A DNA stretch of 64,000 nt, taken from the NCBI GenBank assembly GCA_963575745.1, contig CAUYUJ010000359.1:118133-182132 (forward strand), read 5' to 3'. Below the pieces are notes generated by a model. It was not told the origin of the DNA and ran no database searches. It worked only from the letters and a program-made list of their open reading frames with translations. This document shows positions 10,932-21,539 of the stretch, one piece after another. The stretch is from Prorocentrum cordatum (Eukaryota; Sar; Dinophyceae; Prorocentrales; Prorocentraceae). Within the stretch, counting starts at the first letter, position 1. Every line of letters starts with the position of its first letter. The position numbers and the translations under genes were made by a program.

Positions 10932-11584
10932 AGTAGAGGTCGTGCCCCCAGTTGCGGATCGCCTTCTGAGATCGATGCGCAGCATCCTGGCCCAGGGACT
11001 GAACGCTGTGCCAGCGGCCTTCCTTTGATGCAGGCGCATCCCGTTTTCGACGGCTGCACGACGGGCCCTCGTCCAGGAGCTTCCTTGGTGAAGGTCCTCG
11101 TGGCCAAGACGGGCTCCTTGGTGCGAGACAGCTCAGCGCCACTCCAGTGCAGCGTTGCATCGTCCACCAGGGCACGCGATGTGACGGACCTGCGCACGCT
11201 CCACGTTTGTACGAGCGTCCTGTACATCAGCGCCGTCAGGAGCGTGGTCGCGTGCGTGTAACCTGGCAGGATCTAAGAGGATAGTTGACCGCCCAAGCCT
11301 CCTCGAACAACTGCTGCAGCAACACCATGTCGACGCACACCTACATGTCTATCATGACCGATATCGAATGCTCGCCCGACAAGTTCGTGTCCTCAGCAGC
11401 CGCGCTGTGGGCAAATGCTGAGTGCACCGACTGGAAGAGGGGTCGCCTCATTCTCGCCCGTTCTCGGATACACGGGTGGATGAGTGCCAGCAGGCGAGCG
11501 TCTCCCATTTTCTTCGGATCCCGGAATGCGAACCATTTCAGCATACATGCGACCACCCGGCTCGAGCAGCAGCACGTGCGACTT

Positions 11585-11647
11585 GCGGCGTGCGACGTGC
11601 AACGGCGACGGCGACGGCGACGACGGCGGTGGCGACGACGACGGCGA

Positions 11648-11678
<31 letters not shown>

Positions 11679-11888
11679 CGCGGCGGCGGCGATTTACGAC
11701 GGCGACGGCGGTGGCGACGGCGACGGCGAGGGCGAGGGCGGCGGCGGCGACAGCGACGGCGACGGCGACGACGAGGGCGACGGCAACGGCGACGACGACG
11801 GCGGCGACGGCGGCGACAACGACGGCGGCGGCGACAGCGACGGCGACAACGACGACGACGACGACGGCGAGGGCGGCGACGACGACGA

Positions 11889-11926
<38 letters not shown>

Positions 11927-12032
11927 GCGACGGCGACGACGACAGCGGCGGCGGCGGCGGCGACAGCGACGGCGGCGGCGACAACGACGACGGCGGCGGC
12001 GACGACGGCGACGGCGGCGACGACGATGACGA

Positions 12033-12085
<53 letters not shown>

Positions 12086-12289
12086 ACGGGCGGTGGCGGC
12101 GACGACGACGACGGCGGCGACGACGACGACGGCGACGACGACGGCGACGACGACCGCGACGACGACGACGACGACGGCGACGGCGGCGGCGGCGACGGCG
12201 GCGGCGACAGCGACGGCGAAAACGACGACGACGGCGACGGCGGCGGCGACGACGACGGCGACGGCGACGTGCGACGTGCGACGTGCGAG

Positions 12290-12324
<35 letters not shown>

Positions 12325-12390
12325 CGACGGCGACGGCGACGGTCAAAGCGACGGCGGCGGCGGCGACGACGGCAACGACGGCGACGGAGG

Positions 12391-12421
<31 letters not shown>

Positions 12422-12489
12422 GGCGGCGACGGCGACGGCGAAGGCGGCGGCGGCGACGGCGTCGTTGACGGCGACGGCGACAGCGACGG

Positions 12490-12524
<35 letters not shown>

Positions 12525-12537
12525 GCGACGACAACGA

Positions 12538-12579
<42 letters not shown>

Positions 12580-12744
12580 ACGACGTGCGTCGTGCGACGG
12601 CGACGGCGACGGCCACGGCGACGGTGACGGCGACGGCGGCGACAACGACGGTGGCGGCGACGGTGACGACGATGGCGACGGCGGCGACGACGACGACGAC
12701 GGCGTCGGCGTCGGCGGCGACGGCGACGGCGACGGCGACGACGA

Positions 12745-12788
<44 letters not shown>

Positions 12789-12794
12789 ACGGTA

Positions 12795-12854
<60 letters not shown>

Positions 12855-13040
12855 TAGGCGACGGCGACTGCGACGGCGCTGGCCACGGCGACGACGAGGG
12901 CGACGGCGACGGCGACGGCTACGGTGACGTTGAGGCGACGGCGGCGACGGTGATGACAACGACGACGACGGAGGCAGCGGCGGCGGCGCCGGCGGCGGCC
13001 GACGACGGCGGTGGCGGCGATGGCGGCGACGTCCACGCGC
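11585..13040 (+). repeat. 1.45-kb degenerate GGCGAC hexanucleotide repeat
   Basis: An imperfect GGC/GAC repeat with interspersed CGACGTGCGACGTGCGA motifs at about 11585, 12268 and 12580, and a pure GAC run at about 12790-12855. Frames of up to about 600 codons stay open on both strands and would read poly-Asp/Gly, poly-Arg or poly-Ala. With several frames open on both strands I reject a protein. Confidence 0.92.
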
Positions 13041-13139
13041 TGCTCCCACCCCACCACCAGGCAAGAGGTAGGCCCTGCCCTCCACACGAGAGGACGCAAG
13101 GGGCAGAGATCTTGACGGGACGGCACTACAAGAGAGCCC

Positions 13140-13660
13140 GATGAGGCAGGTGGAGTTAAGTACGTGTTGATATATCAAAGAAGCACACAACCCCAGGGCA
13201 TTCACTGAGCTGTCCCTACATGTGAAGCGTAAAGGTCGCCACCGTTCCGGCCGCAGTATTGTAGAGGCGCCAATCGCTTGATACCGAAATTTGCGCTGCG
13301 GCGGCACATGCCGTGAAGATCTGATTTGCTACATTTTGCCAGCCGTAGGCCGCACAGAATTAGGCCGGACCATAATTGTGTATATCTGTATGCATTTGTA
13401 CACAGAATATGTCTGCACATGTATATATACACATATATGTATAACAGGGGCCAGCGGCATCCAGAGCAGGAGGGTCTCTCGTACCGAGCGCGGCCGTCGT
13501 CTGACTCGAGGCCCAGCATGCGTGACGCCTGAATTTCTAAAGGGGAGGGAAGCCCTCAAGGGCAGCCGCTTCGGAGAGGGCTGGGGGGAGGGGCTCCTCA
13601 CTCGGAGGCCTCCGCGCATCCCTTTTTCGGGGTAGAACAACCACTACCGAAGACGCTGCA
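13140..13660. other. No gene recognised; TA-rich patch
   Basis: About 13375-13445 is unusually AT-rich, with TATATACACATATATGTATA-type sequence, against GC-rich surroundings. No coding signal is seen. Confidence 0.5.
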
Positions 13661-13669
13661 AAACATGAG

Positions 13670-13820
13670 AACAGGGAAGAGGAGGTGGAGGAGGCGGAGG
13701 AAGAGGGTGGAAGGAGAGGAGGAGGGAGGGTGAGGAGAAGGTGGGAGGGGGAGGAGGAGTAGGAGCAGCGGACGGAGGGAGGGAGGTGGGCACGGCGGAG
13801 GGCAAAGAAGGGAGGAGGAA
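13670..13820 (+). repeat. GGA/GGAGGGA-rich purine tract
   Basis: Imperfect GGA repeat precedes the second copy of the composite repeat, as the GGA at 3240-3290 precedes the first. Confidence 0.8.
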
Positions 13821-13889
13821 GAAGATGGACCAGTGCAGGCCCAAGGCGCATCAACGATGTTGCAATGAACTACCCCTCCAAGTTCCCTA

Positions 13890-14320
13890 TTCTAAGGCCC
13901 CTACACTTTGTGGCCTTGCGTGAAGTGCCCCATTGGGAAAACCCGTCCGAGAATCCCCAATCTTTCCAAAACGGAACTCTTGGGACTTCAACGGCGCGGA
14001 TCAGTTTCATTGTTGCGTTCTGACGATCCTAAATCGCGCAAGAACACCATACCTGGAATTTGAACACCGTGAATCCACGTCACCGTTGCGTCTTGATACC
14101 CCGAAGTCGTGTCAGAGCACATTACTGGGACGTCAACCATACGAATCGGTCAAACTGTTGCGGACTTCAGACGAATGTGCGCGGCGCTAATGCGAGAGCC
14201 ACAATTTGAAAAGGAAACGCCCTCCAACCTTGAAGCTGACGCAAAGTTTATGACGAAGGCGCGCGGCGCTCAGGCGAGAGCCATATTTTGCAAACAGCCC
14301 GCCCTCCATCCGTGACATTG
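13890..14320. repeat. Composite dispersed repeat, copy 2
   Basis: It carries TTGTTGCGTTCTGACGATCC and CCGTTGCGTCTTGATACCC repeats, then GCGCGGCGCTAATGCGAGAG and CGCGGCGCTCAGGCGAGAG units with CCATATTTTGCAAA. Order and spacing match 3320-3790. Confidence 0.65.
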
Positions 14321-14325
14321 GTACA

Positions 14326-14376
14326 TCCGGCGCCGCCCCTGGCGCCGACCCAAGACATCCGCGCGGAGCTCCAACA
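14326..14376. repeat. Half-copy of foldback family D
   Basis: GGCGCCGCCCCTGGCGCCGA followed by CCAAGACATCCGCGCGGAGC matches one arm of the complete elements at 18913 and 48308. Confidence 0.6.
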
Positions 14377-14659
14377 GTTCATGGCTCTGCGGTTTGCTCT
14401 TCTTCGACCGTGGGCGCGCAGCCAGCCCGAGCCCTGCGCCGCCGGAGGTCCTGAACGACACGCTCACAGTCATCCCGGACATCGGCGGCGAAGTCCGAAC
14501 CCTACCCGTGCCGATCAACGATTCGGGCAACTTGATGGGCGACGGGGGCAGAATTCGGAATCCGTCGAACACGTGGCGAGTTCCGGGCCCTGCCTTCGGT
14601 TGCAAAGCATGGGAGCCGTACGGACCTTCGTGATCTTGTATTCCGCCTTTCGGGCGCAT

Positions 14660-14800
14660 TGGCGTCGATTAGCGTCTGGCAATCGATGAGATAGCGCCGA
14701 TTTAACATCGAGTAAAGTCGATGTAGCGTCGATGTTAGCGTTGACTAGCGTCGATTCGCAAGAGCCACTCGATGGTACTGGAGGCTCCCATGGGTTGCCA
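14660..14800. repeat. TAGCGTCGAT short repeats and shared flank
   Basis: Clustered TAGCGTCGAT/TAGCGTTGAC units precede GGAGGCTCCCATGGGTTGCC. The same arrangement lies at 26640-26790, where the flank reads GGAGGCTCCAAGGAGTTGCC. These are two copies of one dispersed repeat. Confidence 0.6.
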
Positions 14801-14829
14801 CCGAAACCCCGCCTCCCATCGATTCAGGG

Positions 14830-15790
14830 GAATCGGTGCGGGTGGGGAGCAGTGTTGGGACGTCGCCACCCAGGACACGCGCCAGCGCCTCCAGAAGTAC
14901 CGCGAGGAGCTGCAGGCAAGCCCGCGCGCACACCTCTGGCAGGCGGGGGAGGGGCTCGGAGGCCCGGAGGCCACAGCAGCACCACCAAGTCAGAGTGAGG
15001 GGGCCGAACGGTCTTGCACCATGCCTCGGTGCGTGGCCGAAGTGTGATTTCGTGGCGCGGAGTCTGCGTGTTACGTTGCGTGTCCTCGTTCGCGATCCGC
15101 CCGCGCCTTCTCACTCCTATCCGCAATTGCGGGGGTTAGAGTTAAAGGCGGTGTGCCTCCGCCGAGGCAGGGTGATCCCGATCTCGGCGCTGGTCGCGGA
15201 GCAAACAATAGCACAAACAGAAACTGTTGGGGCTCCGCGCGGAATTCTCGGATCCTCGCTGGAGCCCCCCTGGCGGCGCCTACGGCGCCTCATCTTTTCG
15301 GACCCCATTTTGGAGGCCCTTGGATCCATTGCCAGATTCAATGCGACGTGCCGCCATCGCGAGAACGTCAAAGAGGGAAGAGACAACGGTGCATGAACAG
15401 CTCTCCACCGCAGCACTCTGCGATGCCAGTGCCTGGGGAGCTCGCATGCTCACAGCAGCGCGCACCTTGCGCATAATATTCAAATGCGCTCAGCGTGCAT
15501 GCGCACAGATGGCGCCTTGCGTGTTCTTGACGCCAAGTACAATTGCCGCGCAGCGCGGTGCGCTGGCGAGAGCGGAATACAGGCGCTCGCATTCCGATGT
15601 TGGGCGAGGACGACTAAGGCCCAGAAGGCCGAGACCATCGCAGACGCGCCCCGCTGCATACGACCCCCGAAGAGTGCGCTGCAGCGTGCGAGCGCACGCT
15701 TTTGGACGCGGACGACGCTGCGCAGCAGACGCGAGCGGTGGAGATACCACAGCATTGCCACCGCCAAAGTACCAGACGTGCATCCCAGGG
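14830..15790. other. No gene recognised; degraded foldback half at 15226-15300
   Basis: CTCCGCGCGGAATTCTCGGA and GAGCCCCCCTGGCGGCGCC at 15226-15290 resemble an arm of foldback family D. The rest is GC-rich with no supported gene. Confidence 0.45.
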
Positions 15791-15804
15791 CTATCACAAT
15801 CGGG

Positions 15805-16126
15805 TTGCTTCTGCGTGTTTGTGTGTGTGTGGGTTTGTGTTTGTGTGTGTGTGTGTGTTCGTGTGTGTGTGTGTGGTTGTGCTTGTGCTTGTGCTTGCGC
15901 TTGTGCTTGTGCTTGTGCTTGTGCTTGTCCTTGTGTGTGTGTGTGCGTCTGCGGGTGTGCGGGTGTGCGGGTGTGCGGGTGTGCGGGTGTGCGGGTGTGC
16001 GGGTGTGCGGATGTGGGGACGTGGGGCGTGGGGGCGTGGGGGCGTGGGGGCGTGGGCGTGGGGCTCGGGCTGGGGCTGGGGCTGGGCGTGACCGTGGGCC
16101 TGGGCCTGGGCCTGGGTCTGGGCCTG

Positions 16127-16161
<35 letters not shown>

Positions 16162-16270
16162 GGGCGTGGGCATGGGCGTGGGCGTTGGCGTGGCCGTGGC
16201 CGTGGCCGTGGCCGTGGCCGTTGCCGTGGGCGCGGGCGTGGGCGTGGGCGTGTGGGTGGGGGTGGGGGGG
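15805..16270 (+). repeat. Hexamer-phased GT-type repeat with drifting motif
   Basis: The motif changes in steps while keeping a 6-bp (or 8-bp) phase: TGTGTG, then GCTTGT, GCGGGTGT, GGGGCGTG, GGGCTG/GGGCCT, GGTCTC, GGGCGT and GGCCGT. Each block is nearly pure. No protein is credible because all frames are open. Confidence 0.9.
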
Positions 16271-16489
16271 CAAGCCGTCTCGCTCACTCCCACCCGCCCT
16301 CTCAACACATACGCAGCACCCGAGGCTGGCCCGCCCGAGGCAGCTCGAATGAGCCAGAGGGTTCCGTCCACTCCCACCCGCCCTCCCACAACACAAGAAG
16401 CAAGTGCGTCGCGTCCGACGCTTGTCGCTCATCTTATATCGCGGGTGGCTTCACGTTTAGCGCGCGCCATGAGTTGCGTCCTACTGCTG

Positions 16490-17460
16490 CCGCGTATTGA
16501 GCAACGTCGACGGGAAACAAGACCGGGCGCGATGTACGCCGCGCCCCGCTCCGGCCTGTCATGTTGCATCGTCGGCGGCAACATGTCCAGCGCGCGAAGT
16601 GCGCCGCGTCTCATTCCAGCCACGCGCGTCGCACCGCCAATCGTTTCGCTCCTGCCGCGCATGGAAGAGGGGGAGGAGGAGGAGGAGGAGGAGGGGAAGG
16701 AGAGAGGGAAGGAGGGAGAAACTGAGGAGGACGAGGAGAATGCATCTTGGGAATGTGCGGTGCGTCTTGGGAGTTTTCTGGGATACGCCTGAGGGCTTCT
16801 TGGAGATATCTTCCGGGTTGGAACAGCGTCAACACAAATAGGCGTTAACCTCACAATTTTTCAAACACCAAATGAAAATCAATATTTGCGTTGCCCCCCC
16901 CAGGACCTCCTGAACGTTACCTCTTGGGGGTCCCCTGTAGCACTTGCTTGAACCGCGCTTGCTTGACTGCATTATGACTCGCCGCCCGCCCACCTCCTCA
17001 ACCCGACGGGCCGCAGCGTCGACGACAAAAAAACCCACGCTGACGAGCAGGCGTCCCCGCGCGATGTGCGCCGCGTCCCGTTCCTGCTAAGCGATTCGCA
17101 GCGCCGACGAGGAGAAAGTACACGTTGGCTAGAACAACGTCGATGTTGCTGTGTTTTTTGACAGTAGGACGCGGGGTCCCGCGTAGGATTGGCCAGGCGT
17201 CCGCGCGCGATGTGCGCCGCGTCCCATTCCTGTTGCACTGTTCGCAGCGTCGACGATAAGAAAGTCCATGTTGAAGAGGGAAACGTTGACTTTGTATTGT
17301 TTGTTGATGGGTAGGACGCGACCTCCCGCTTCCGGTCACCCAAACGGTGTTCATTCCGTCCCATTCTTGCTACACGGCTCGCAACTCGACGACACGCTGG
17401 CGAGAACAAAGTTGAGTTCGTCTTGTTTTTTGACCGTTAGGACGGCGGGTTTGCTATCGG
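16490..17460. repeat. Tandem-like repeats with GTCGACGA and GATGTGCGCCGCGTCCC boxes
   Basis: Units of about 130-150 bp carry GCGATGTGCGCCGCGTCCCG at about 17060 and 17205, and CAGCGTCGACGACAA/CAGCGTCGACGATAAG at about 17008 and 17245. Diverged forms lie near 16500-16640. GGA-rich sequence at 16665-16730 interrupts. The first 160 bp of the window hold another copy. Confidence 0.6.
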
Positions 17461-17499
17461 CCGGCTAGGTGGGGACGTGGGGTATTTATCATAAAAGTA

Positions 17500-17565
17500 A
17501 GGATGGGGGTGTGGGTGTGGGTGCGTGTGTGTGTGTGTGCGCGTGTGTGTGTGTGTGTTGAAGGC
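17500..17565 (+). repeat. GT microsatellite
   Basis: GGGTGTGGGTGTGGGTGCG runs into pure TG. It follows the same GCTATCGGCCGG flank that precedes the GT tract at 160. Confidence 0.85.
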
Positions 17566-18040
17566 GCTAGCTCCGGGTTGATATTACCATGAGGTTGTCC
17601 CAATAGGCGTTGCCTGTGTGAGTTTCACGCAGTATCACATATTCCGCATGCGCACACCGTACGAGCATCTATACATGCAACCACGTACGCAGTCATTCAT
17701 AACCACAGGCACTCACGCTCTTGCCCTTGCACGTGCGCGAACACGTGCACCTAGCTGCACACACGTTCATACGTTCATGCACTTGACACAGGTATTCTGC
17801 GCAAGTGATGCATGACAGGGAGAAGCATGCACACGTAGAAGTCTTCCATCCCAGGTACGCGTTCATGGTTGTGAGGTTGTTTAGTGTTTCTGTGCCAATG
17901 GTAGTCGTGTCCAAGAGCTCAGGTGTGGTGCCCAGCGCCGTTGGTCGGCGGCCCACGGTGCGAGCGGGCGGAGCCCGAGCTTGCGGTTCGAGGATACGCA
18001 GAGTGCCGCCAGCTGCCCCCTGCTTACAAAACTATTGAAC
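17566..18040. other. No gene recognised; lower-GC sequence
   Basis: Mixed sequence with ACGTGCGCGAACACGTGCAC-like partial palindromes near 17730-17750. No domain or repeat family is recognised. Confidence 0.4.
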
Positions 18041-18044
18041 GTCC

Positions 18045-18300
18045 GTGGGAGGAGCAGGAGGAGGTGGAGGAGGAGGAGCAGGAGGAGGAGGACGGGAGGG
18101 ATAATTACAGGAGGGAGGAGGAGGAGAAGGAGGAGGAGGAGGAGGGAGAAGAATAATAATAGTGAGGCGAGGTGGAATCACGGAGGAGCGGAAGGGACGA
18201 GGGAGGATGGAGGAGGATGGTGAAGAGAGAGCAGGGGAAGATGCAGGAGGAGGAGGAGGAGCAGCAGGGAGGGAGGGGGAGGAAAACGAGGATGAAGAGC
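18045..18300 (+). repeat. GGA-rich purine tract
   Basis: Imperfect GGA/GGAGGA repeat with one AATAATAATAG interruption. It is not coding. Confidence 0.85.
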
Positions 18301-18910
18301 CAATAGAGCCTAGGGATGTGCTCTCTCGGTGTGCGCCTGGAGAGAGAACTAGCAGTGTCCAGAGAGCCGTGCCCGACGGGCGCCTTTAGTCTGCTCACGC
18401 GGTTGCCGCAGCCCCCCCGCAGCGACGCCCAACAAAATCAGCGTCCGTCCCTGAGCTGGCGCTGACCTGGACCTGCCACTCCTGCCACTCCGCCGTACTC
18501 AGCAGCGATGGCACCTTGTCGTCGAGTTAGCCCTAACCCCCCTAATATCATTATGAGGACGTGGCCTCACTGAGGACCCCGTCTTCGCATTGGGGATGAT
18601 ACTTCTGGGCGGTTTGGTTCGATACATCCGCAGAAAAAGGAGCCCCTATCCCTAATTGTCTTGGCCCTCCTAACTTAGGTCCCCTTCCAAAGGGTTAGGG
18701 GCTTGTTCTGCTCAATCACCTCGAGCGTGGAGTCGGTGACCCGTGCCTTTGCGGCTCGGCCAGCCTCGGGGCTGGCGAGCACGGGCGGCTGCGGAGGTCC
18801 GCCAGGGCACACCTCCCGCAGCTTGGTCCGAGCAGATCTTCGTGCTCTGGCTGCAGCGGCCGCGCCACGCGACGTCTGCCGTGCGCCAGAGGCGGTGCCC
18901 GCGGCTGCCA
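18301..18910. other. No gene recognised
   Basis: GC-rich, no retroelement motif and no long repeat. The open frames lack plausible protein composition. Confidence 0.4.
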
Positions 18911-18912
18911 CA

Positions 18913-19110
18913 GGGAAACAAGCAAGGGTATAAACATCAGAACTCGGAGGGCCGCGCGGAAATGTCTCGGATCGGCGCTGGACCCCCCTGGCGGCGCCTC
19001 TGGCGCCGTCCCTGGCGCGTTCCGCGCGCCAGGGAGGGGGTGCAGCGCCGATCCGAGAAAGTTCCGCGCGGCCCTCCGAGTTCTTATGTTTACACCCTTG
19101 TTCGTTCCCT
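18913..19110. mobile_element. Foldback element family D, copy 1
   Basis: Two arms of about 75-85 bp, near-identical inverted copies, flank a short GC loop (about 19000-19030). The left arm contains AACTCGGAGGGCCGCGCGGA and TCTCGGATCGGCGCTG; the right arm is their complement (CAGCGCCGATCCGAGA, TTCCGCGCGGCCCTCCGAGT) and ends TTTACACCCTTG. A transcript would form a long hairpin. A related copy is at 48308-48475. There is no ORF, so it is either a foldback transposon or a hairpin-RNA source. Confidence 0.8.
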
Positions 19111-19359
19111 TTTATTTCAGCCCCGGCGCTGGTCCGTGGCGAGGCGGGTGACTGCGTATGTCCAGGGCAGCGCTCCTCCTCTCACGCGCTGTGCGCCGCA
19201 GCGCCGGCACCAACCAGCCTCCGCCCGCTGCTCGGGGGTGGCTCTGAGAAAGACGTGCTGCTCGGCTGGCTCCCCGGGACGAGCTCCAGCAGCGGCGGCC
19301 TCGAGCAGGAGTGGGCATTTTGCGGGAATGTCCCGCGGAGGGGGGGGCTGGTGCCCTGG

Positions 19360-19765
19360 TGTGTGTGTGTGTGTGTGTGAGTCTGTGTGTGTTTTTGTGT
19401 GTGTGAGAGTGTGTCTGTGTGCGTTTGTGTGTGTGTGTTTTTGTGTGTGTGTTTGCGTTTGCGTTTGCGTTTGCGATTGCGATTGCGTTTGCGTTTGCGT
19501 TTGCGTTTGCGTTTGCGTTTGCGTTTACGCTTGTGCTTGTGCTTGTGCTTGCGTTTGCGTTTGTGCTTGTGCTTGTGCTTGTGATTGTGTTTGTGTTTGT
19601 GTTCGTGTTCGTGCTTGTGTTTGTGTTTGTGTTCGTGTTCGTATTCGTGTGTGTGTGTTTGTGTTTGTGTTTGTGGTTGTGTGTGTGCTTGTGTTTGTGT
19701 TTGTGCTTGTGTTTGTGTTTGTGTTTGTGTTTGTGTTTGTGTTTGTGTTTGTGTGTGTGAGTTCG
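19360..19765 (+). repeat. Hexamer-phased GT-type repeat with drifting motif
   Basis: Blocks of GTGTGT, TTTGCG, ATTGCG, CTTGTG, TTTGTG and TTCGTG succeed each other in a fixed 6-bp phase over about 400 bp. It borders an RNase H fragment on its right. Confidence 0.9.
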
Positions 19766-19831
19766 CGGGAAACATCTGTTTGCGGCAGTTCGGTGCACCA
19801 ACGGATCGAGCTCATGCCCTTCCCCTCAGGG

Positions 19832-20143
19832 TCACCCTCCTTTGGTGGATCCCAGCCCGAGGCCGAGGTCTTCGATGCGGCGCCAGACGGCCATCCGCAG
19901 GTCGACATCGGGCCTGTCTGCGCACACGCACCAGAGCCGACCAGCCGCTGTGCCATCAAAAATGCTTTGCATGTCGATGTGGAACACAATCGGCGGCACC
20001 GCATGCACCAGCGTGCGCTCAACGGCCTGTAACTCGGCACGAGCAATGCTGCGCTGTACGCGGGGGTCGGCGTGTTGCGCAACAGTGGTTGTATAGCATG
20101 CACCGCCGCAGACTTTCTTTTGCACAGGGCCTGCGCCTGCCAT
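19832..20143 (-). pseudogene. RNase H fragment of a non-LTR retrotransposon
   Basis: A minus-strand open frame of 103 codons reads SIARAELQAVERTL (catalytic Glu in the AEL helix), then VFHIDMQSIFDGTAAGRLW (the next catalytic Asp) and VDLRMAVWRRIEDLG. This is the pattern of retroelement RNase H domains. The first Asp strand (TDGS) and the C-terminal His/Asp part are missing, and the frame ends next to the GT repeat, so this is a fragment. It may derive from an element related to retroelement 3. Confidence 0.7.
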
Positions 20144-20149
20144 GCAACA

Positions 20150-21310
20150 TCATGTCTACACATCGTGGGAATGCGCGCGCTGTAGCAGTGCCGGGCTGCA
20201 CATCAGCATGGTTTCGTGCACGTCCGCGCATGTTTGAGGGTTATAGTTTCACGAGTTGCGTGTGGCGTATTGCTTTATGCAGTCAGAGGTCTAGTGGTTC
20301 CGTCAATGGTTCTTTAAAGTCACATGCAGTTAGCCCGCAGTATAGCACATCCATCGTGTACAGGTTGCGTTACGCATGCACTCTGTGAGTGTGTAGCCAT
20401 AAGTTGTTAGTTGTGCGCGATGGGTTCTGCCAATGGTGGTTTCACTTGGCCGAACAACCATACATTGTGCACTCAGGGTTGTTACTACGGTGAGTAGCGC
20501 GTGCTTGCCACGAAGAACGGCTCCCTTGCGAGTGCGCGTCGCATTCGTACGACAGATGATCGTATTGAAATAAGTTCGCGCTACGCTCCAATTGTGCATG
20601 TTTGATTATGGTTAGCCGTAATGTGCAGGCGGCCCAACAGGCAGAAACGTATGCAGGGCCCCTCTTGCTTGTGATATGGGCTTGATTGGGGTACGCTTGT
20701 AAACTTGCATGCCTGGCATGACCAACGTAAACATCCATGGAGTCATGCTGAGGCTCTGATTTGAGCTTTTGAGGAGCTCTTTAGGCCATGTTGGAGCCAT
20801 CGTCGAGGCCACAGATCAGCACCAGGGAGTGGCCCCAACATAGCACAGGTATCATGGAACCTGACAGATCCTCTTGAAGGGCCGTCTAAAGATCTCGGGG
20901 TGTTCAGGGATGGTGTCGTTAAAGCTGTGTCGGGCCTTCTAGGCCCCTGTCGCGGCAGTTTTTAGGGATCGGAATCCCGTCCGAAGTGGAAATGCGAAAG
21001 GGCAAACCAAATTAAACAACCATTGGTGGTTGAATCAGTTTAGCCTCTTGGGGGCATCTTCGGGAGGCTCCGTGGCCACCTCGGGCCAGTGTGTGATGGT
21101 GCTGGCACCCCTCCAGCCATCTTGATCCAAATTGAACTTTCTGGCGCCATCTTCGAGGCCATGGTGGGCTATCTGGGGCCATTCAGGGCCAACGCGTACG
21201 CTTGAATCCCTCGAGAACCAATGGTCCAGAACCCTGGGGAGGGGCAAGGGTAGAGGGGAAATGCATCCCCGCGGGTATTCGCGGGGGTGGAACACTGAAT
21301 TCCTCAAACC
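20150..21310. other. No gene recognised
   Basis: 20150-20740 is lower in GC with several GCATGCA-type words. 20750-21200 is rich in CTTGGGGC/GGCCATCTT-type words shared with 28320 and 49356. I see no coding support. Confidence 0.4.
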
Positions 21311-21319
21311 GCCTGCGCC

Positions 21320-21499
21320 TACAGTGGAGACCCATGCCAAGAAACACCCTACTTGCCTCCAGGGTGGCCTGGGTGCCCTCGGTTTCGATGGTTCTGCCAT
21401 GGAAAACGTGACGTTCCCGCGCCAAAAATCCATGGACGCCCTGAGGTCTCAGGGTTGGGTTTCTCGTGGAAGGTTTCTTGTGGACTAGCCTCCACTGTA
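21320..21499. mobile_element. Tc1/mariner-like MITE (family A), copy 2 (best preserved)
   Basis: A 180-bp unit with perfect inverted ends TACAGTGGAG and CTCCACTGTA, so TA dinucleotides flank CAGTGGAG..CTCCACTG. Internal sequence (AAGAAACACCCTACTTGCC, TTCGATGGTTCTGCCATGG) matches the copies at 10747 and 53048. It has no ORF. Confidence 0.85.
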
Positions 21500-21539
21500 C
21501 GGCAGATTCGCGTCGTGCCGACCAGCGGCGACCTCACCG

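Larger units (their letters stand above)
6450..11230 (-). mobile_element. Retroelement 3: decayed non-LTR retrotransposon, nested by MITEs
   Basis: Read on the minus strand, remnants appear in the order reverse transcriptase palm (about 11230-10932), thumb (10746-10588 and 10434-10200), zinc knuckle (about 8900-8800), RNase H (about 8350-7986 and 7540-7390) and C-terminal CxxC domain (6690-6455). This is the order seen in retroelements 1 and 2, so I treat them as one old insertion. Between the pieces lie inverted-repeat elements at 10747-10931, 10435-10587, 8592-8790 and 7541-7985; two more (9931, 9406) lie in the poorly recognised middle. Frames shift repeatedly, so it is dead. That all parts belong to one insertion is inference. 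Confidence 0.65.
10200..11230 (-). pseudogene. Reverse transcriptase remnant of retroelement 3
   Basis: On the minus strand RALVDDATLHW (11178-11141) is a reverse transcriptase catalytic motif C (x-V-D-D). A Lys-Thr-Gly segment and RNWGHDLYL follow before a Tc1-like MITE (10747-10931). The thumb-like GRAERLVAKARLDKP and ALWRSGLAPSAARGP lie at 10746-10588. A family B MITE (10435-10587) interrupts next, and DLQELRLAAAAV and SIPASLASQHDEHID continue to about 10240. Frameshifts separate several parts. Removing both MITEs restores the order expected for palm to thumb. Confidence 0.7.

Noticed and set aside
11285-13307. Open frames of 500-600 codons on both strands
   Set aside because: They are translations of the GGCGAC repeat; several frames are open at once and give only poly-Asp/Gly, poly-Arg, poly-Ala or poly-Val.
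15490-16500. Long Cys/Val/Leu or His/Thr frames in GT repeats, also at 160-550 and 18743-20032
   Set aside because: They arise from TG hexamers, which lack stops in several frames.
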